In this document: positions 56,099 to 64,000 of the stretch, piece after piece
How positions within the stretch are numbered: the stretch's first letter is position 1
Layout: each line of letters starts with the position of its first letter
Source: Oscillospiraceae bacterium
GTDB taxonomy: Bacteria; Bacillota; Clostridia; Oscillospirales; Acutalibacteraceae
DNA: 64,000 nt
Direction: 5' to 3'
Assembly (NCBI GenBank): GCA_022650485.1
Contig: JALCPP010000010.1
Span: 23,990-87,989, forward strand
The notes under the pieces: generated by a model
Databases searched by the model: none
What the model was told of the DNA's origin: nothing
What the model saw: the letters and a program-made list of their open reading frames with translations, nothing else
Program-made: the position numbers and the translations under genes

Positions 56099-57118
56099 TC
56101 ACCTGTTTCCATACATTCTGGCATAATAGTTTTGGTATTCTCCGTTGACGATATGTTCCCACCACGGCCGGTTTTCCAGATACCACTTTACCGTGCGCTT
56201 AATTCCGTCCTCAAAGCGGGTCACAGGCTTCCAGCCCAGTTGGTTATGGATTTTTGTTGGGTCAATGGCGTAGCGCCGGTCGTGTCCGGGCCGGTCGGTC
56301 ACAAAACGGATCAGGCTTTCCGGCTTGTTCAGTTCGCTCAGAATTGCCTTGACCACCTGCAAATTGGTGCGTTCGTTATGCCCGCCGATGTTGTAAATTT
56401 CCCCCTCGCGGCCCTTCCGGACAATGAGGTCGATTGCGGCGCAGTGGTCTTCCACATACAGCCAGTCGCGTACGTTTTCGCCCTTGCCGTAAACCGGAAG
56501 CGGCTTGTCGTTTAGCGCGTTCGCAATCATCAGCGGGATCAGCTTTTCCGGGAAATGGTACGGGCCGTAGTTGTTGGAGCAGCGCGAAATGCTGACCGGC
56601 AGGCCGAACGTACGGTGATAGGCCAGTACCAGCAGATCGGCGGAAGCCTTTGAGGCCGAATAAGGGCTGGAGGTATGTAGCGGCGTATTCTCTGTGAAGA
56701 ACAGATCGGGCTGGTCGAGCGGCAGGTCACCGTAGACCTCATCCGTGGAAACCTGATGGTACCGTTTGACCCCATATTTACGGCAGGCATCCATCAAAAC
56801 ACCGGTACCAAGAATATTGGTGTGCAAAAAAAGGCCCGGATCCACAATGGAACGATCCACATGGCTTTCCGCGGCAAAATTAATGACAATATCCGGTTTC
56901 TCTTTCTGAAACAGGTCAAAGACGGTTTCTCGTTCCGAGATATCGCCTTTGACAAATGTAAAATGGGAATTTCCCATTGCACTGGCCAGCGTTTCCATAT
57001 TGCCGGCGTAGGTCAGGGCGTCCAGACAGACGACTTTATCTTCCGGATGCCTGTTCAGAATATAATAAATGAAATTTCCGCCGATAAATCCGGCGCCTCC
57101 TGTAACCAACAGTTTCAT
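56099..57118 (-). CDS. rfbB: dTDP-glucose 4,6-dehydratase RfbB/RmlB (339 aa)
   Basis: Second enzyme of the pathway, an extended SDR: KLLVTGGAGFIGGNFIYYIL, HVDRSI, VSTDEVYGD and the YSASKAS catalytic motif are seen; NIGGHNERTNLQVV near residue 245. I chose ATG 57118 with GGGGAGA before it because the upstream frame to 57181 is not family sequence. Genes rfbB and rfbD form a pair on the - strand. Confidence 0.97.
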   Translation of the reverse strand: MKLLVTGGAGFIGGNFIYYILNRHPEDKVVCLDALTYAGNMETLASAMGNSHFTFVKGDISERETVFDLFQKEKPDIVINFAAESHVDRSIVDPGLFLHTNILGTGVLMDACRKYGVKRYHQVSTDEVYGDLPLDQPDLFFTENTPLHTSSPYSASKASADLLVLAYHRTFGLPVSISRCSNNYGPYHFPEKLIPLMIANALNDKPLPVYGKGENVRDWLYVEDHCAAIDLIVRKGREGEIYNIGGHNERTNLQVVKAILSELNKPESLIRFVTDRPGHDRRYAIDPTKIHNQLGWKPVTRFEDGIKRTVKWYLENRPWWEHIVNGEYQNYYARMYGNR

Positions 57119-57249
57119 GGCAAATCTCCCCAATACAGGTATATTCTTCATCATTATACCCCGCCGCCCTATCCCAGTCAATATGAGACAAAGCTTCGAC
57201 GCAGGAAAATGTCTTATGGAGCAAAAATCACGTTGTCAATCTGCAAAGT

Positions 57250-58182
57250 TCAGGTGAACCAGATCTGCCCGCACCGGCGCAGAAATCCGCTTTTCCAGAA
57301 ATGATCTTTTATCAGCAGATGAATTCGTTCCGCTTTGCCGCAGGTTGGAATAGAAATAAAATCGCGGAGAAGGCGGGTATGGGCTTCATTAAGCATCGGA
57401 GAAAATCGGCCTAAGAATTCTTTGGCCTGCCGATAGGTACGGTCAAGCGAATACTTTGTAGCGGTTCCATTTTTCAATTTGTCAGAATTGTAGCGGATAC
57501 TTGATGCGTTTTTGGCCCCGACCTGATTCCCGCCATGCTGCCGGTAAAGAATGGTGGGAATCGGGACGAAACCGGTTCCGCCAAAAGCTGCGGAAATCAG
57601 TGCAAACCACCAGTCATGCATGACGGCATGCTGCGGCAGCCCCTGCCGTGCGGCAAGATCCAGCAGATGCCGGTTGACCATCATGGTGCATCCGGTGACG
57701 TTGTTTTGCACCAACAGATGGTTCAGGTCCTTGAGACCCTGGCCCAGTTTTTGTGTGTGAATCATGGAATCGGATACCGTGTTCAGTTTCGAATCCACTA
57801 CTTTTAAATCTGTGTGAACCAGAAGCGGTTTGTCCGCCCCATAAATTTTTTCCAGCCGCTTCATTGCCGAAAGCGTGACCTCTGTTTTTTCAGGCAGCCA
57901 GACATCGTCGTCGTCGCAGAACATGACATATTCCGAGTCTGCAAGCGGCAGCATGCTGAAAAAGTTAGCCTGCGCGCTGCCGGAGGGAGTTGTACGCCGG
58001 ACGGCCTGAATCTGTTTGGGATATCGGCGTGCAAAGTCCTGCGCAATCCGGAAAGTCCCGTCGGAAGAACCATCGTCCTGTATCATCAGCTTCCAGTTTT
58101 GCTCTGTCTGGCACAGGATGGAGTCAATCTGCTCTGCAATATATTTTTGTCCGTTGTAGGCCGCCATTAAAATGGTAATCAT
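57250..58182 (-). CDS. Glycosyltransferase family 2, rhamnosyltransferase-like (310 aa)
   Basis: ITILMAAYNGQKYIAEQIDSIL and QDDGSSDGTFRIAQDFARRYP open a GT-A domain, with the metal site MFCDDDDVWLPEKTE near residue 90 and MHDWWFALISAAFG. The plan is that of RgpB/RfbF-type rhamnosyltransferases. Between the rfb genes and the polymerase/ligase gene, so rhamnan or a rhamnose-containing glycan is the likely product, as inference. Confidence 0.88.
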   Translation of the reverse strand: MITILMAAYNGQKYIAEQIDSILCQTEQNWKLMIQDDGSSDGTFRIAQDFARRYPKQIQAVRRTTPSGSAQANFFSMLPLADSEYVMFCDDDDVWLPEKTEVTLSAMKRLEKIYGADKPLLVHTDLKVVDSKLNTVSDSMIHTQKLGQGLKDLNHLLVQNNVTGCTMMVNRHLLDLAARQGLPQHAVMHDWWFALISAAFGGTGFVPIPTILYRQHGGNQVGAKNASSIRYNSDKLKNGTATKYSLDRTYRQAKEFLGRFSPMLNEAHTRLLRDFISIPTCGKAERIHLLIKDHFWKSGFLRRCGQIWFT

Positions 58183-58295
58183 CTTCCGCCTCCATTCAGG
58201 TTATCACGAACGTGCAGCCGGGCTGTTCTCAACCCCTTTTTCTCTTTATGGAAAGAGCGAACAGCCTGACGGCAAACCGTGTGACCCTGTTGCGT

Positions 58296-60197
58296 TTACA
58301 GGCTGTCTTTTCGCGGTAATTGTTTGTGGTTCTGAAAGTTTACCGCAATTCCAACCCCAAGAATGATCCAGAATACCGGTGCAACGCTGACGACGGAATC
58401 GTTAAACAGCCCGGCAAACAGATATCCCACAATGCCAAGGCAGAAAGCCGCTCCGTAAATCTGATTTTTATAATATTTCTTTTTTAATGCGTAAAGGCGG
58501 AAACTGTCGACTAGGTACAGAATGATGATGGTCAGAAAAGCGAGCAAGGCGATGCCGCCTTCTCCCAAAAGAATCTGCAGGTACAGGTTATGCGGTTTGT
58601 CCACCTGCATGTTTGCGGTGCCATAGGCCAGGTACTTTCCCCAAAGGTCATTTTGAGGGAAATACAGTTCAAAGGTGTCCGGCCCTGCACCAAGCAGCAG
58701 ATGTTGGGGCACCATCGGCAGAGCGCGTGACCATATGTAACCGCGTGCGGAGCCGAGCTTTTCTTTGCCTTTAAAACCAAACGTTGGCGGAGTTTCCAGC
58801 GAATCAATATCAATGGTGCCGGAAGCATTCGTCATGTGAAAATGGTTTTCCTCATCCATTCGAAAGAAAAACTGCGGCTGTCCCTCTATACTGACCGCAA
58901 TTCCCATGGAATCTTTGCTGAGCCCCATTTTTGTCATTCCAAACGCAATTTGTTGGAACCGGGGGTCTGTAATGCGGCTTTCACCGTTTTTGGTTTCCAC
59001 AGAAACAGTTTGGTTGCTGTTATCTTTCAGAAGGAGCATGCTGTCTTTTAAAGTAGCATTCAGCGTGTCATTGTTCTGCATTACAATTACAATAGAATGA
59101 TCTTTTGCGGAGATTCCTTTGATGGGTAGCTGGGAACGAGAATCCGTTTCACTGCTGCTTTGGAAAATACCCGCCGCGTCCTGTAACAGGCTGGGAATGC
59201 GGCTGAATAAAACCCCGTGGCTGAACAGGTTTATTCCCGTCGTTGCAGCAATCAGAAGCAAGAAAGCGGAGCAAGAAATCTTCCAGTGCTTTTTTATCAT
59301 TCTGCCAAAAAAAATAATTCCGAAAATCAATGCAAAAAACACGCCGACGATGCCGGCACGGGAGGTGCTGCCGAGCAGAATCCAAACGGAGAGCAGTTCC
59401 ATGCCCCAAAGAGCAAGGCGCGCGCGCAGATTTTTTGCGTGTAATGCCAGTAAAAGAAAAATCGGCACGGTAACAGCGGCAAAGCTGCCCGCATAATCCC
59501 AGTGGTAAAAGGTGCCGTATAACCTGCCGGAACTGGACAGCAGACCCATGTCCGTCACTCGGCTGCGGTCCCATGGGGCAATTGCCAGCGCTTTTCCAAA
59601 ATCGGTCATAAGCAGGTCGTGACCGAAATATTGAAACAGACCGACAGCAGAAGAAACCGTTACGACGATTCCCAGTGCGATAATGATATTCCGGGAATCT
59701 CTTTCTGATTTATAAGCATACATCGCGTAAAAAAGAAGCAGAAAATAACAGCAAAGGACCAGTGCGCCTTCCGCACGATCATGGGAGCCCCAGAACGCCA
59801 GGGAGGAATACTGTGAAAACGCGGCGGAAATCAGCGTGAACAGCACAAAAACTCCGCCTGCGGCAAGGTAAGCCGTTAAAATCCCGCTGCGCTTTTTAAA
59901 AAATGTTTTATATTGAAAAATTGACAGGAGGAGTAAAACAGCACCGGTTAGAAGAATCAGCTGTGCTTTGCTTTGGGAAAACAGGTCGGCATAGAGTGTA
60001 GAACCCAGACAGAGCGTTTCGTTCGGGTCTACACGAAGAATTACCATGTGTACGGTTAAGGGAATGACGGCCAGTGCAAAAAGAATGGGCAACAGGAACC
60101 GGTTTTTCTCAGCAGATAGAACAGAGGAAGTGGCGGACGCCGCTTTTTGATTAGCGTTAATTTTCTTCGCTGCAGCTGCTTTCTTTTTAGAAGACAT
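58296..60197 (-). CDS. O-antigen ligase/Wzy-family protein with an inserted extracytoplasmic domain (633 aa)
   Basis: About twelve membrane segments: the first at residue 35; GLLSSSGRLYGTFYHWDYAG and LLGSTSRAGIVGV are the conserved pattern of the Wzy/WaaL family. Residues about 345-480 form an added beta-rich region (MQNNDTLNATLKDSML, VSVETKNGESRITDPRF, QFFFRMDEENHFHMTN) between segments, and the signature RGYIWSRALPMVPQHLLLGAGPDTF follows it (near residue 485). The N-terminus is a basic Lys/Ala tail. It likely polymerises or ligates surface glycan. The promoter is at 60274-60302. Confidence 0.82.
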   Translation of the reverse strand: MSSKKKAAAAKKINANQKAASATSSVLSAEKNRFLLPILFALAVIPLTVHMVILRVDPNETLCLGSTLYADLFSQSKAQLILLTGAVLLLLSIFQYKTFFKKRSGILTAYLAAGGVFVLFTLISAAFSQYSSLAFWGSHDRAEGALVLCCYFLLLFYAMYAYKSERDSRNIIIALGIVVTVSSAVGLFQYFGHDLLMTDFGKALAIAPWDRSRVTDMGLLSSSGRLYGTFYHWDYAGSFAAVTVPIFLLLALHAKNLRARLALWGMELLSVWILLGSTSRAGIVGVFFALIFGIIFFGRMIKKHWKISCSAFLLLIAATTGINLFSHGVLFSRIPSLLQDAAGIFQSSSETDSRSQLPIKGISAKDHSIVIVMQNNDTLNATLKDSMLLLKDNSNQTVSVETKNGESRITDPRFQQIAFGMTKMGLSKDSMGIAVSIEGQPQFFFRMDEENHFHMTNASGTIDIDSLETPPTFGFKGKEKLGSARGYIWSRALPMVPQHLLLGAGPDTFELYFPQNDLWGKYLAYGTANMQVDKPHNLYLQILLGEGGIALLAFLTIIILYLVDSFRLYALKKKYYKNQIYGAAFCLGIVGYLFAGLFNDSVVSVAPVFWIILGVGIAVNFQNHKQLPRKDSL

Positions 60198-60273
60198 GGA
60201 ATAGCACCTTCATATTTTAAATTCTTTTGCGGCGCAAACCGCTTTTTGTTTTTATGAATGACACGACAGGTAA

Positions 60274-60302
60274 ATTATAACATTGAAACGAGAAAGGAAC
60301 AA
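60274..60302 (-). promoter_or_regulatory. Promoter of the O-antigen ligase-like gene
   Basis: On the - strand TTGTTC (60297-60302), 17 bases, TATAAT (60274-60279). It stands back to back with the promoter at 60338-60366. Confidence 0.7.
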
Positions 60303-60337
60303 CCGCGAAGGGAGGAGTTATTTTTCAAAAAAGAAAC

Positions 60338-60366
60338 TTGTATTAACCTGACAAATCCAGTACAAT
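60338..60366 (+). promoter_or_regulatory. Promoter of the glycosylphosphotransferase gene
   Basis: TTGTAT (60338-60343), 17 bases, TACAAT (60361-60366). Confidence 0.65.
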
Positions 60367-60400
60367 AGATTTGGATATTTTTACATTGAGGAATGAAAAT

Positions 60401-61795
60401 ATGATTAAAGATAATCAAAAAATTCTAAATGTGCTTTTTGCATTGATCGACGCGGGGCTTTGTTTTCTGTCGATGATGCTGGCTTATACCCTGCACTTTT
60501 GGCATTATGAAGGATATCACATCAATCTTTTCTATTATGCAAAATTGCAGCTGCTTATTATCCCGGCTTATTTCTTCTTGTATCATTATTTTAATCTATA
60601 TGATTCTTTCCGCCATAAAACGATGCTTTCAGAGATTCAAAGGGTCGTCAAGGCGAATTCCATCGGTGTCATCTTTATTTTTGTCCTGGTTTTTTTGCTG
60701 AAACAGGTCCACATTTCCCGTTTGGTGATTGCTCTGTTTTGGATGATTAATATTATACTGACTTCCCTGTTTCGCTTTTCACTGCGCAGGCTGCTTCGGC
60801 ACATGCGGGCCAGGGGATATAATTTAAAGCACTTGCTGCTGGTGGGATGGAATGACGTTTCCGCCGAATTTTACGACAAGATTCTGGCAAACCACAGCCT
60901 TGGGTATGATTTTGTCGGGTACCTGGACCATGCAAAGGCTTACACAGCGGGAAGAAAAATTGCTTATGCCGGAGGATTCGGCTCGCTGGCCTCTCTGCTG
61001 AGCAGGCAAAGCATTGATCAGGTCATTATTTCACTGGACTACGATGAGTTTTCTGAGCTTGGCGGCCTGATTGAAACATGTGAAAAGGCCGGCGTAAAAT
61101 CGAATCTGCTGCCCTTTTACACCAAGTATCTTCCAACCCGCCCGTACATTGACGAAGTGGAAGGGATTCCGCTGATTAATATTCGCAAGGTTCCCATTGA
61201 CAATCTTCTGAACAGTTTTTGCAAGCGCCTTTTTGACCTTGTGTTTTCCGCCGTCGCATTGATTTTGTTTTCTCCTTTAATGGCGGTCGCGGCCATCGGG
61301 GTAAAACTCACGTCACCGGGTCCCGTTATTTACAAGCAGGAACGCGTTGGAAGGAAGAAAAAGCCCTTTCAAATGTATAAATTCCGGTCTATGAAGATGG
61401 AAAAGGGACATGCTGATTTAAAAACCTGGGGGACAAAGGATGATTCCCGACGCACCAAGTTCGGCACGCTGATTCGAAAATGCAGCATTGACGAACTGCC
61501 GCAGCTGATTAATGTTCTAAAAGGGGATATGAGTCTGGTCGGTCCGCGTCCGGAGCGCCCGTACTTTGTGCACAAGTTTAAAGAGGAAATTCCTCTCTAT
61601 ATGCTCAAACATCTGATGAGGCCCGGAATTACCGGATGGGCGCAGGTCAACGGATGGCGGGGAGACACGTCAATTGAAGAGCGCATTAAATGCGATATGT
61701 ACTATATCGAAAACTGGACGTTTTTGTTAGATATCAAAATTTTATTCATGACCGTATTTAAGGGCTTTTTTAATCGTCAGGAATCAATTCCTTAA
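60401..61795 (+). CDS. Exopolysaccharide polyprenyl glycosylphosphotransferase (464 aa)
   Basis: Initiates glycan assembly by moving a sugar-1-phosphate to undecaprenyl phosphate. Four N-terminal membrane segments, a CoA-binding-like domain (HLLLVGWNDVSAEFYDKIL near residue 150), a fifth segment (LVFSAVALILFSPLMAVAAIGVKL) and the catalytic part with GPVIYKQERVGRKKKPFQMYKFRSM, KCSIDELPQLINVLKGDMSLVGPRPERP and LMRPGITGWAQVNG. The ATG at 60401 has GAGGA before it. The usual last of the locus, transcribed opposite to the O-antigen ligase. Confidence 0.95.
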   Translation: MIKDNQKILNVLFALIDAGLCFLSMMLAYTLHFWHYEGYHINLFYYAKLQLLIIPAYFFLYHYFNLYDSFRHKTMLSEIQRVVKANSIGVIFIFVLVFLLKQVHISRLVIALFWMINIILTSLFRFSLRRLLRHMRARGYNLKHLLLVGWNDVSAEFYDKILANHSLGYDFVGYLDHAKAYTAGRKIAYAGGFGSLASLLSRQSIDQVIISLDYDEFSELGGLIETCEKAGVKSNLLPFYTKYLPTRPYIDEVEGIPLINIRKVPIDNLLNSFCKRLFDLVFSAVALILFSPLMAVAAIGVKLTSPGPVIYKQERVGRKKKPFQMYKFRSMKMEKGHADLKTWGTKDDSRRTKFGTLIRKCSIDELPQLINVLKGDMSLVGPRPERPYFVHKFKEEIPLYMLKHLMRPGITGWAQVNGWRGDTSIEERIKCDMYYIENWTFLLDIKILFMTVFKGFFNRQESIP

Positions 61796-61848
61796 CAGGA
61801 CAGACATCCTTTTAGAGAATCTCGCAGCAAGAAGCTCCACGCTCCCAT

Positions 61849-61914
61849 CTGAAAGCGCCGGTTCGTTCCCTGAAAAATTCGCCGGCTTTCAGCGGCTTAG
61901 CGCGGGGATTTTTT
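61849..61914 (+). terminator. Possible terminator after the glycosylphosphotransferase gene
   Basis: CTGAAAGCGCCGG pairs imperfectly with CGCCGGCTTTCAG (61849-61892); a T run comes 16 bases later after a G-rich stretch. The assignment is weak. Confidence 0.4.
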
Positions 61915-61971
61915 ATTGGTGCGTGCTTTGTTAATATATCAATCTATCATAATTATGGAAAGGACCCCTCT

Positions 61972-62931
61972 ATGAACTTGCAAAAAGACCGGATTTTGAC
62001 ACGCCCTATTGTTGTGTGCCTGTTAGCCATGATTTGCTGTGCCCTTTGGGGCAGCGCGTTTCCCAGCATTAAAAGCGGATATTCGCTTTTTCAAATTCCG
62101 CAGGGGAATGTTTCATCACAGATTCTGTTTGCGGGCATCCGGTTCTTTTTTGCGGGCGTTTTAACGGTCCTGTTTGGAAGTATGGCAAACCGCAGGCCGT
62201 TGCTCCCCAGGGCCGGCTCGTGGAAAAGGATCGGTATTTTGAGCGGGTTTCAAACCATTTTGCAGTATATTCCGTTTTATATCGGTCTTGCCCATGCCAG
62301 CGGAGTGAAATCTTCCATTCTGGTTGGGACCAACGTCTTTTTGTCGATTTTAGTTGCCTGCCTGATTTTTAAGCAGGAAACACTCACCAATCGAAAAGTA
62401 CTGGGAAGCATCATTGGATTTTCCGGTGTGGTGCTGGTGAACCTGAGCGGTGCAAAATTCAGTGCGGAACTCAGTTTTCTTGGCGAAGGGATGATTTTGC
62501 TTTCAACGGTTTCCAACGCATTCTCATCCGTTCTGATGAAAAAGTTTTCCCGGCAGGACAACCCCGTCCTGCTGAGCGGCTACCAGTTCGTTCTGGGCGG
62601 CGCGGTGCTGGCGGTGCTTGGATTTGCGGCTGGCGGCAGAATCACAAATTGGACGGCACCGGGCGCTTTTGTTCTGCTTTATCTTGCATTCTTGTCTGCA
62701 GCGGCGTATTCCATTTGGAGTATCTTGCTGAAATACAATCCGGTGTCGCGCGTTACCATATTTGGATTTATGAATCCCGTGTTTGGGGTCATTCTGTCTG
62801 CCGTCATATTAAATGAGGGACAGCAGGCGTTCGGGCTGAAGTCTTTGGCGGCGCTTATTTTGGTCAGCCTTGGGATCTATATTGTCAACAGCGCGGCGGC
62901 AAACCGATGCCCAGGACCAAGCGCAAATTGA
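61972..62931 (+). CDS. DMT superfamily (EamA) transporter (319 aa)
   Basis: Ten membrane segments in two EamA repeats: MICCALWGSAFPSIK near residue 17 and FLGEGMILLSTVSNAFSSVLMKKFSR at the start of the second. Such proteins export small molecules such as amino acids or nucleosides; the substrate is unknown. GGAAAGGA ribosome site. Single gene. Confidence 0.9.
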   Translation: MNLQKDRILTRPIVVCLLAMICCALWGSAFPSIKSGYSLFQIPQGNVSSQILFAGIRFFFAGVLTVLFGSMANRRPLLPRAGSWKRIGILSGFQTILQYIPFYIGLAHASGVKSSILVGTNVFLSILVACLIFKQETLTNRKVLGSIIGFSGVVLVNLSGAKFSAELSFLGEGMILLSTVSNAFSSVLMKKFSRQDNPVLLSGYQFVLGGAVLAVLGFAAGGRITNWTAPGAFVLLYLAFLSAAAYSIWSILLKYNPVSRVTIFGFMNPVFGVILSAVILNEGQQAFGLKSLAALILVSLGIYIVNSAAANRCPGPSAN

Positions 62932-63021
62932 GGATTTTCCTTTTCTATATATATAATAGAAAAACGAGGTAGACGGTTGAGCCGGATTCTTACGGTCAGT
63001 ACGAAGAAAAAAGCAAAGAGA

Positions 63022-63050
63022 AAGACGGCGCGGGAAAACCGCGCCGTCTT
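63022..63050. terminator. Terminator between the DMT transporter and sleB
   Basis: AAGACGGCGCGG and CCGCGCCGTCTT form a perfect 12-bp stem with a five-base loop; T-rich sequence follows on the - strand, ending sleB. Confidence 0.85.
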
Positions 63051-63083
63051 GTTGTACGGGCTTTCACAGGACCTCTTCAAGCA

Positions 63084-63770
63084 TTAACTGCAGAACCGAT
63101 GCTCACCAATTACCACGATTACCGGCCTTGACAGAATCCACTTGCTGGTGGCCTTTTCGGGGTTATAGTAATAGATTGCACCGCCGACGGGGTCCCAGCC
63201 GTTAATGGAGTCGCGTGCCGCTTTATAGGCGGAATCTGCAATGGCGGCGTTGATTCCGCCGTCATCAAGGCAGGAGAAGGCTCCCGGCTGATAGATTACA
63301 CCGGCAAGCGTATTGGGAAAGGATGGGTGCTGAATGCGGTTAAGAATGACCGCGCCGACCGCCACCTGCCCCGTGTAAGGCTCTCCGCGTGACTCGGCAG
63401 AGATAATCCGCGCCAGCAGATTGACGTCGTTGCTGCTGTACCCGCCGGTACCGCTGCCGGAGCTTCCGGTTGGCAGCCCGATTGCGCTCAGCGTTGCAGA
63501 CCCGGCGATTCCGTCGACGGCCAGCCCGTTTTTGCGCTGAAAATAGGTGACAGCGTTTTTGGTCTGGAGTCCATAGATCCCGTCTATCTTGCCGTTGTAA
63601 TAGCCCCAGTTCTTCAGCCGCGTTTGAATCTGCTTCACTTCGTTTCCGGTGGAGCCGACCTTCGACAGAGTCTGAAGGGAATTGTCTGCGTGTGTTACCA
63701 CGGCAATAAACAGGATGTTGACTAAAACAATCACGAGCACTTTCCATACATAGATTACTTTACCATTCAA
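63084..63770 (-). CDS. sleB: Spore cortex-lytic enzyme SleB-like (228 aa)
   Basis: A membrane or signal segment (about residues 5-25) is followed by a peptidoglycan-binding domain (VGSTGNEVKQIQTRLKNWGYYNGKIDG, then FQRKNGLAVDG) and a Gly/Ser linker, then the SleB hydrolase domain with LLARIISAESRGEPYTGQVAVGAVILNRI and its catalytic Glu, and YYYNPEKATSKWI. It degrades cortex peptidoglycan during germination, so it suggests an endospore former. I chose TTG at 63770 after AGAGGTGG; the GTG at 63791 has no ribosome site. Confidence 0.93.
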   Translation of the reverse strand: MNGKVIYVWKVLVIVLVNILFIAVVTHADNSLQTLSKVGSTGNEVKQIQTRLKNWGYYNGKIDGIYGLQTKNAVTYFQRKNGLAVDGIAGSATLSAIGLPTGSSGSGTGGYSSNDVNLLARIISAESRGEPYTGQVAVGAVILNRIQHPSFPNTLAGVIYQPGAFSCLDDGGINAAIADSAYKAARDSINGWDPVGGAIYYYNPEKATSKWILSRPVIVVIGEHRFCS

Positions 63771-63907
63771 GAGAATACCACCTCTTATCACAGAGTTTTA
63801 CCCGCAAACCCCGGAATTATCCCTGACGCAGCAGTTACAGCGGATTGTTCTAAATTGCAACCATTTCGACAAAGAAAAAGAAAAGTAAAAAAAATTGAAA
63901 AAAAGGG

Positions 63908-63936
63908 TTGACAATAGGGAGTTGCTTTGGTATTAT
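63908..63936 (+). promoter_or_regulatory. Promoter at the right edge with a hairpin-rich leader
   Basis: TTGACA (63908-63913), 17 bases, TATTAT (63931-63936). The 64 bases after it contain GCGCC/GGGCGC and GTTC-GAAA-GAAC hairpins; the gene it serves is outside the window. The stretch 63792-63907 is AT-rich with no gene seen. Confidence 0.75.
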
Positions 63937-64000
63937 AGTAGAGCGCCTTACGGAAAGGGCGCCGCGGAAAAGAGTTCGAAAGAACCGAAAAGCCGCATGG

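Overview
This window looks like the replication-origin region of a spore-forming, Gram-positive clostridial bacterium, probably from the Oscillospirales or Ruminococcaceae side of the Clostridia. That placement is an inference from gene content, from a base composition near 50% GC by eye and from gene order; no search was run. The block from about 14.7 to 36.4 kb has the classic Bacillus/Clostridium origin order: gyrA, gyrB, remB, recF, S4 protein, dnaN and dnaA run leftward, and rpmH, rnpA, yidD, yidC, jag, mnmE, mnmG, rsmG, noc, parA and parB run rightward. The origin should therefore lie around dnaA, in the dnaA-dnaN and dnaA-rpmH gaps. Three parS-like 16-mers (in recF, in mnmG and before parA) support this. 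A SleB-type cortex-lytic enzyme at the right end points to endospore formation.

Left arm (1-14.7 kb), mostly housekeeping and accessory genes: an edge-truncated HGSNAT-like membrane acetyltransferase; a FlK-type thioesterase overlapping a HAD phosphatase; a TPP riboswitch with its own promoter and terminator ahead of the thiamine transporter gene thiT; a Nudix ADP-ribose pyrophosphatase; a DUF1015 gene with a long leader; a four-gene GldA/GldF/GldG/DUF4340 ABC operon; a decayed VOC gene; an AT-rich DUF2975 plus XRE regulator pair; rubrerythrin with a Fur/PerR-like box; an alpha/beta hydrolase; the GTPase YchF; and a lipoprotein next to gyrA.

Right of the origin (36.4-38.9 kb) lie serS, an acyl-ACP thioesterase and a three-gene tRNA operon (Met-Glu-Val).

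From 39 to 62 kb is a cell-surface polysaccharide locus. It has all four dTDP-rhamnose genes in two split pairs (rfbA-rfbC on +, rfbD-rfbB on -), five family-2 glycosyltransferases or related sugar enzymes, a DegT aminotransferase, a NeuD-like acetyltransferase, a methyltransferase with a coiled-coil tail, a Wzm/Wzt-like ABC exporter whose permease carries an extra N-terminal extracytoplasmic domain, an O-antigen-ligase-like protein with an inserted domain, and a polyprenyl glycosylphosphotransferase. A markedly AT-rich sub-island (about 44.3-47.7 kb: GtrA, acyltransferase, DUF6056, unknown protein) and a frameshifted phage baseplate-like gene sit inside it. Most of this locus (43-60 kb) is transcribed towards the origin, head-on to the expected fork.

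The most notable signals not explained by the genes are: a 9-mer TTTTCAACA found nine times by eye, always between genes and mainly near the origin (candidate species-specific DnaA box); a 75-bp tandem repeat between mnmE and mnmG; the parS variant with an ACATG centre beside two ParB-family proteins with different specificity residues; the fused ABC permease; and several origin genes with TTG starts.
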